From Moduliflexus sp964602655 (GTDB taxonomy: Bacteria; Moduliflexota; Moduliflexia; Moduliflexales; Moduliflexaceae), in assembly GCA_964602655.1 (NCBI GenBank), contig CAZRSF010000038.1, positions 1 through 56,696 of the forward strand: 56,696 bases of DNA, in the 5' to 3' direction. Both the position numbers and the translations under genes were made by a program. Shown piece after piece: positions 51,920-56,696 of the stretch; the stretch's first letter is position 1; each line of letters begins with the position of its first letter. The notes under the pieces are model-generated. The model did no database searches, was not told the DNA's origin, and saw only the letters and a list, made by a program, of their open reading frames with translations.

Positions 51920-53629
51920 ATGACTCGCTCGTCCAGCCCATCACGCAAGGCGAACTCATCCCTCATGCTCGCACTGGCAATTTTTCCAGTGCTGTTTCTG
52001 GCCGTGTTTTTCTATCTCCCCTTACTTTCGATGTTGAAAGAAGGGTTTCTCGCTCCATCCGGCCATTTGACATTGCAGTATCTCATGCAGACGCTGCGCG
52101 ATCCCTATCACTATCACGTCATTGGTTTGACGCTGAAGCAAGCGTGTCTGAGTACGCTCATCACCCTGTTGATAGGCTTTCCGGGCGCATACATCGCGAC
52201 CAAATTCGCGTTTCCCGGCAAATCCGCCCTGCAAGCCATCACGACGATTCCGTTCGTCCTGCCGTCCATCATCGTGTCGTTAGGCTTTATCCTGCTATTC
52301 GGCAATAACGGAGCGCTCAACAAAAGCCTGATGTGGCTCTTCCACCTTGACGCGCCGCCGTTGCGCATCCTGTACAGCTTGAAAGCGATTGTTTTCGCTC
52401 ATGCGTTTTATAATTTTCCGGTGGTGGTCAGGTTCGTCTCCGCCGTTTGGTCGAGCATCGATCCACGCCTCGAAGACGCTGCCCGGTCGCTGGGCGCGTC
52501 GGACGCGCAAGTCTTCCGGCATGTCACGCTGCCGCTGATTCTTCCGGGCATTCTCGCCAGCGCCGCCTTGACGTTCATCTTTTCGTTCATGAGTTTTGCG
52601 GTCGTGCTTGTGCTTGGCGGCGTGAAATATGCCACCGTCGAAGTGACGATCTATACCCTCATGACGGTCTTGCTGGATTATAAAATGGGCAGCGCGCTGG
52701 CCATCGTCCAATCCGTATTTTCTCTGAGTTTCATGTATTTTTACGCCCATGTCCTTGATATAAAGACGAAGACCGACCGTCTCTCCGTTCGCAAGAATCC
52801 GCCGTCAACAATCGTGTTGACCCCGCGCGACCTCTTGACGGCAAAGGGAGTCGGTATCGTCGCCTACGCCGCGCTCGTGGCGCTCATGATTCTCGGCCCG
52901 ATGCTGGCGGTCTGCGCCTATTCTTTTATCGAACACACAGGCGGCGTAACTGGCATTTCTGCTGCGGCGTATCAAAAAATTTTTGCCGTTCGCTACAACT
53001 CGATTTTAGGCACGACGCCGCTCCAATCTATTCGAAACAGCCTTTTTTTCGGCGCGATGACTGTCCTCTGCTCTCTGCCGTTAGGTGTCTGCATCGCCTT
53101 CTTGCTCACGAAAACGGCCTTGCCGCGCAAAAAATTGTTCGACGCGCTCGTTATGCTGCCGCTCGGCATCTCCTCCGTCAGTTTAGGCTTAGGATATGTC
53201 AGAAGTTTTCATAAACCGCCGCTGCTGCTTGCCGGCACATGGTACGCGATTGTCTGCGCCCATACGATTCTCGCGTATCCGTTTGTCGTGCGCGCCGTCA
53301 CGCCATTGCTCAAAAAGTTGCAGCCAACCTTGATTGATGCGGCCATGAGTCTCGGCGCGACGCGGGCAACCGCATTTTTCCTGATCGAATTGCCGTTGAT
53401 CAAGCCCGGCATTCTCGTCGGCGCGACCTTTGCGTTTGCCATGTCGCTCGGCGAAATGGGCACGACCTACCTGCTCTATCGCCCGGAACTGACCACCATG
53501 CCGATTTCGATGTATCGCTTTCTCTCGTCGCACGATTTCGCCAGCGCCAGCGCGATGGGCGTGCTGCTGATGTGCGTGTGCGGCGCGTTATTTTTCTGCA
53601 TCGAACGCATCGGCTATTCGAGCTTTTAA
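51920..53629 (+). CDS. Fused binding-protein-dependent ABC permease (two domains)
   Basis: 569 residues from the ATG at 51920; the N-terminal 51 residues of the longer frame are not credible. About twelve membrane helices in two similar halves, each with the EAA-type loop: SIDPRLEDAARSLGASDAQV in the first and LIDAAMSLGATRATAFFLIE in the second. This is the layout of ThiP and of ferric-ion or polyamine permeases such as FbpB. The periplasmic binding protein is absent from the window, so the substrate is undetermined. The ATPase follows two bases later. Confidence 0.93.
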   Translation: MTRSSSPSRKANSSLMLALAIFPVLFLAVFFYLPLLSMLKEGFLAPSGHLTLQYLMQTLRDPYHYHVIGLTLKQACLSTLITLLIGFPGAYIATKFAFPGKSALQAITTIPFVLPSIIVSLGFILLFGNNGALNKSLMWLFHLDAPPLRILYSLKAIVFAHAFYNFPVVVRFVSAVWSSIDPRLEDAARSLGASDAQVFRHVTLPLILPGILASAALTFIFSFMSFAVVLVLGGVKYATVEVTIYTLMTVLLDYKMGSALAIVQSVFSLSFMYFYAHVLDIKTKTDRLSVRKNPPSTIVLTPRDLLTAKGVGIVAYAALVALMILGPMLAVCAYSFIEHTGGVTGISAAAYQKIFAVRYNSILGTTPLQSIRNSLFFGAMTVLCSLPLGVCIAFLLTKTALPRKKLFDALVMLPLGISSVSLGLGYVRSFHKPPLLLAGTWYAIVCAHTILAYPFVVRAVTPLLKKLQPTLIDAAMSLGATRATAFFLIELPLIKPGILVGATFAFAMSLGEMGTTYLLYRPELTTMPISMYRFLSSHDFASASAMGVLLMCVCGALFFCIERIGYSSF

Positions 53630-53630
53630 C

Positions 53631-54698
53631 ATGGGAACATTAACGCTGCAACACCTTGTCAAACGTTACGACGATTGGGAACTCCAGATTGATTTGCATG
53701 TGGATGACGGCGAGTTTATGACGCTGTTAGGGCCAAGCGGCTGCGGCAAAACCACGACGTTGCGCATGATCGCCGGATTTCTTCAGCCGGATGAAGGGCA
53801 TATTTCGCTTGACGCCGTCTGCCTTGACGCGACCCCGCCCGCTCGCCGCAATATCGGCGTCGTCTTCCAGGATTATGCCCTGTTTCCGCACATGACCGTC
53901 TTTCAAAACATTGCATTCGGCATGAACATGAAAAAAAATTATACCAAACACGCCATTCGAACGCGGGTCGAAGAGTTGCTGGCATTGGTGGGACTGAATG
54001 GCTACGAACATCGTTATCCCGAACATTTGTCAGGCGGAGAACAGCAGCGCATCGCCCTACTGCGCGCGTTAGCCCCGTCCCCCTCCATGCTCTTGTTAGA
54101 CGAACCGTTGAGCGCGTTGGATTTTCAACTCCGCAAACGCCTGCGCCAGGAAATCCGCAACATTCAGCGGCAATTCGGCATCACCACCGTCTATGTCACG
54201 CATGATCAGGAAGAGGCCATGAGCATTTCGGATCGGATTACCGTCATGAACGATGGCCGCGTTCAGCAAATCGGCGCGCCGATTGACATCTATCAGCATC
54301 CTCGCACGGCGTATGTCGCTGAATTCATCGGCATTTCCAATGTCATGCCCGGCAGAATCATTCAAAAAAACGGCGACCGATTTTTCGTGCAAGTCGGACA
54401 GCACACGTTGGAGATTCCAGCATCCGGCGACTATCGCCTGCACGATGATGCCATCGTCTTCTTTCGCCCTGAAGATTGCGCGCTCTCCTTCGAGCCAGTC
54501 GCGCCGAACGCCATTCTCGGCTGCGTCGCGGCGCATGAATACCTCGGCGCAGAGATTTTGACAACCGTCCGAACGGCGGACGCTCATACGATCCAAGTCA
54601 GCGAATATATCAAGAATATGCGCATGTCCCTGCACGAAGGCTGTGAGATTTGGGTCAATATTCCGGTTGACGCCTGCCATCTCGTAAAACGCGCCTGA
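53631..54698 (+). CDS. ABC transporter ATPase with TOBE domain (FbpC/PotA type)
   Basis: 355 residues. Walker A GPSGCGKTT, signature LSGGEQQR, Walker B MLLLDEPLSALD and VTHDQEEAMS are intact. About 110 C-terminal residues form an OB/TOBE-like regulatory domain (FIGISNVMPGRIIQKNGDRF, FFRPEDCALS). The length and TOBE domain resemble iron, polyamine or phosphonate importers rather than the short ThiQ. With the fused permease it makes an importer core. Confidence 0.93.
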   Translation: MGTLTLQHLVKRYDDWELQIDLHVDDGEFMTLLGPSGCGKTTTLRMIAGFLQPDEGHISLDAVCLDATPPARRNIGVVFQDYALFPHMTVFQNIAFGMNMKKNYTKHAIRTRVEELLALVGLNGYEHRYPEHLSGGEQQRIALLRALAPSPSMLLLDEPLSALDFQLRKRLRQEIRNIQRQFGITTVYVTHDQEEAMSISDRITVMNDGRVQQIGAPIDIYQHPRTAYVAEFIGISNVMPGRIIQKNGDRFFVQVGQHTLEIPASGDYRLHDDAIVFFRPEDCALSFEPVAPNAILGCVAAHEYLGAEILTTVRTADAHTIQVSEYIKNMRMSLHEGCEIWVNIPVDACHLVKRA

Positions 54699-54771
54699 TC
54701 TTCAATGAAATGGCGACAATGCGCAATTTTTATTTGACAAAGAGCGCGTCGCGGCATACGTATGATTTGAT

Positions 54772-56013
54772 ATGATGGAACAGACGAATACTGAAACCAT
54801 TCCAGCCGTAACCCCCATGAAACAAGGCTATATTATTTGCGTTGACGATCAAGCCGCGATCTTAGATTCGCTGTCGCTGCAACTTGAAAGCGCGGTGGGC
54901 GATTTGTGCCATATTGACGCGGCTGAAAGCGCTGATGAAGCGTTGGAACTGCTTCAGACGCTCCATCGCAATGGCGAATATGTGGAAATGCTGATCTCCG
55001 ATGAAGTGATGCCGGGCATGAAAGGCTCGCAATTATTGGAACTCGTGCATCGGCAATATCCGCACATCGTCAACGTCATGCTCACGGGGCAGGCCGGTTT
55101 GGATGCCGTCGCCTATGCCATCAATCACGCCGGATTGCATAAGTATTTTACCAAACCCTGGGAATACGAAGATTTGCATCTTTCGATTCGGAGCCTGATT
55201 GAAAAAAGCCGTTTAGCGCGGAGGAATCAGGAACTCACGCAGCAGCTTCAGGAAAAATATCAGGAATTGGAAGGCGCGTATGAGAAGCTGTCAGAAGCCT
55301 ACGGCCAGTTGAAAGAGACGCAGGATCAACTGATTCGCGCCGAGAAATTGTCGCTGATCGGTCAACTCTCCAGCGGGATTGCGCATGAAGTCAAGAATCA
55401 ACTCAATATGATCGGATTCGCCGAACTGATTCGCGATGCGCACCCGGAGGACGAAACCATTCGAAAATATACCGAATATATTCTCCGCGCCGGAACGAAC
55501 ATTTATAATCTTGTGGACGAAATGCGGCGGTTTGCCAAACAGGAGCAACCCCAATACGAGATGAAACTCGCGTCGGTGACAGATGCGTTAGAACGTTTAC
55601 TCCATTTCATCCGTTTCGACCATCTTTTAAAAAAACGCCGGATGATCAAAGAGTTCGAGAACGTTCCACTTGTGTCTCTCAACGAAGAGAAATTCGGACA
55701 GGTGATCATCAATCTCCTGCGAAATGCCGCCCAGGCGACGCAAGAATATACCGGCGAAATCGTCGTCCGCGCCTCAGCGAACGCCGATTATGTTCAAATT
55801 GAGGTCGAAGACAACGGGTGCGGCATTCCTGATGCCGAACTCGAAAAAATTTGGGAGCCGTTCTTTACGACAAAAGGCGAAGAAGGGACAGGGTTAGGGC
55901 TGGACATCTGCAAACGCATCGTCGAGGAGCATTGCGGAACGCTCACCTGCCGCAGCGAACAACATCGCGGCAGCACGTTTACTATTCTCCTACCCGTTCC
56001 GCAACGCGCCTGA
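54772..56013 (+). CDS. Receiver-histidine kinase
   Basis: 413 residues from 54772; an internal ATG at 54817 (MKQGYIICVDDQ) aligns with the start of its paralogue at 47359 and is the better candidate by homology. Receiver (about 16-140; Asp in MLISDEVMPGMKG, Lys in TKPWEY), coiled coil (145-190), kinase with H-box SSGIAHEVKNQLNMIGF (about 200-216), N-box INLLRNAAQAT, DNGCGIPDAE and GTGLGLDICKRI. No membrane segment. It lacks the PAS domain of the paralogue at 45848-47359. TTGACA at 54734-54739 may be part of its promoter. Confidence 0.92.
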   Translation: MMEQTNTETIPAVTPMKQGYIICVDDQAAILDSLSLQLESAVGDLCHIDAAESADEALELLQTLHRNGEYVEMLISDEVMPGMKGSQLLELVHRQYPHIVNVMLTGQAGLDAVAYAINHAGLHKYFTKPWEYEDLHLSIRSLIEKSRLARRNQELTQQLQEKYQELEGAYEKLSEAYGQLKETQDQLIRAEKLSLIGQLSSGIAHEVKNQLNMIGFAELIRDAHPEDETIRKYTEYILRAGTNIYNLVDEMRRFAKQEQPQYEMKLASVTDALERLLHFIRFDHLLKKRRMIKEFENVPLVSLNEEKFGQVIINLLRNAAQATQEYTGEIVVRASANADYVQIEVEDNGCGIPDAELEKIWEPFFTTKGEEGTGLGLDICKRIVEEHCGTLTCRSEQHRGSTFTILLPVPQRA

Positions 56014-56125
56014 ACGCCTGTACACTCCGCGGCATCCGAGATGACAGGTCTGACGAAATCATCCGAATATCATATCCCAATTATTGCGCAAAAATAGAAT
56101 AATCATTTCATAGAGGATTCGAGCA

Positions 56126-56696
56126 TTGACATACACATTGCCTACTCATATTGAGCCTATCTACAACAATATTTGTGAACAGTTTCCCGAAGAAGCGTGT
56201 TACCTACACCAGACAATCGAGCGACACCCCTTTCTCAAGACGTTGCTCGGAGAATTTCTTCGAAGCTTCGCCCTGCTCGAACAAGGCTTTCGCGCAGGCA
56301 ACACCTTGTATATATGCGGAAATGGCGGCAGTTTCAGCGATGGCATTCATATCGCAGGCGAATTGATGAAAACCTTCAAACTGCCGCGCTTCCTGAACGC
56401 GACCGAACGAGCCGCCTTTGCCGGACTCAGCCAGGGCGACCTGCTGGCGGCGCGGCTGCAAAAGGGCTTGCCGTGCATCGTTTTAGGGCTGAACCCGTCG
56501 CTGTCCAGCGCCATTCGCAATGACAGCGATATTCCGGGACTGGAATATGCGCAAGAACTGTATTGCCTCGGACAGCCCGGCGACATGCTCCTGGCAATCA
56601 GCACGAGCGGCAAGGCGCACAATGTCGCCTACGCCGTTTCGACCGCCAAAGCGTTAGGCATGACCATGGATATGTCTGAGGTCTATCCCGGTGAGA
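56126..56696 (+). CDS. SIS-domain sugar-phosphate isomerase (partial), GmhA-like
   Basis: Open to the right edge; 190 complete codons seen. The start is a TTG at 56126 with AGAGGA (56112-56117) about eight bases upstream; a stop (TAG) at 56111 forbids an earlier start. Motifs TLYICGNGGSFSDGIHIAGE and LLAISTSGKAHNVAYAV are the two phosphate-binding loops of SIS proteins and match sedoheptulose 7-phosphate isomerase (GmhA) and phosphosugar isomerases. A middle segment (ERAAFAGLSQGDLLAARLQK) fits the larger GmhA-like subgroup. The likely role is in heptose or nucleotide-sugar synthesis for surface glycans. Confidence 0.88.
   Translation, partial: MTYTLPTHIEPIYNNICEQFPEEACYLHQTIERHPFLKTLLGEFLRSFALLEQGFRAGNTLYICGNGGSFSDGIHIAGELMKTFKLPRFLNATERAAFAGLSQGDLLAARLQKGLPCIVLGLNPSLSSAIRNDSDIPGLEYAQELYCLGQPGDMLLAISTSGKAHNVAYAVSTAKALGMTMDMSEVYPGE

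Noticed and set aside
54734..54766. TTGACA and TATGAT as a promoter of the receiver-kinase
   Set aside because: The spacing is 21 bases, too long for a normal sigma70 promoter, and the start codon would be only six bases further.
1..56696. tRNA, rRNA, CRISPR array, insertion sequence or phage genes
   Set aside because: I looked for cloverleaf ends, repeated spacers, transposase motifs and phage proteins and found none that could be supported by reading alone.

Overview
The window looks like about 57 kb of chromosome from a Gram-negative (diderm) bacterium rich in sensory proteins. Evidence for an outer membrane is a LolA-like carrier, a predicted outer-membrane barrel, two lipoboxes, MacA/MacB-type exporters and a Wzm/Wzt pair. 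The mix of many receiver/kinase proteins, a two-component kinase with an extracellular propeller, pyrophosphate-type phosphofructokinases, a bactofilin and abundant intergenic palindromes would suit an uncultured filamentous lineage such as candidate phylum KSB3/Modulibacteria. That placement is a guess from gene content; no rRNA or marker set is present to settle it.

Layout. (1) 1-9.9 kb, minus strand: a lipoprotein with a proline-threonine repeat, a FecR-domain protein closed by a strong terminator hairpin, then a run of outer-membrane barrel, 14-blade propeller histidine kinase, response regulator, radical SAM/HD-GYP fusion and a protein resembling nucleoside diphosphate kinase that runs off the left edge. 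(2) 9.9-10.8 kb: AT-rich spacer with a decayed gene. (3) 10.8-15.6 kb, plus: a MacAB-type exporter made of one ATPase, two paralogous FtsX permeases and an adaptor, with an unrelated AT-rich orphan gene wedged between the permeases. (4) 15.6-21.3 kb: mixed single genes (RluA-type pseudouridine synthase, substrate-binding protein, Nudix hydrolase, nitroreductase, TPR lipoprotein). (5) 21.5-29.3 kb, plus: two phosphofructokinase paralogues, a GalT-type uridylyltransferase, a divergent glycogen synthase, a GAF-rich histidine kinase and its response regulator, the last three overlapping or coupled. (6) 29.3-33.1 kb: a fused MacB carrying a palindromic repeat translated in frame, then a VOC protein and an alpha/beta hydrolase that share nearly the same signal peptide. 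(7) 33.5-45.1 kb: a surface-polysaccharide cluster with three glycosyltransferases, three methyltransferase-like proteins, a sugar aminotransferase, a cupin, a B12-type radical SAM protein and the Wzm/Wzt exporter. (8) 45.1-51.5 kb, minus: LolA-like protein, receiver-PAS-kinase, Der GTPase, TPR protein with a G10 tract, GcvH and bactofilin. (9) 51.9 kb to the end, plus: a fused ABC permease with its ATPase, a receiver-kinase paralogous to the one in block 8, and the start of a SIS-domain sugar isomerase.

How it fits together (inference): block 5 probably links hexose-phosphate and storage-glycan turnover to a cytoplasmic sensor, block 7 builds and exports a methylated, amino-sugar-containing glycan, and block 1 looks like an envelope-sensing unit whose outputs are enzymes rather than DNA-binding proteins. 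The least conventional items are the radical SAM/HD-GYP fusion with its neighbour, the repeat-derived linker in MacB, the phosphofructokinase and glycogen synthase paralogues with altered active-site motifs, and the G10 tract in the TPR gene. No tRNA, rRNA, CRISPR array, prophage or transposase was recognised.
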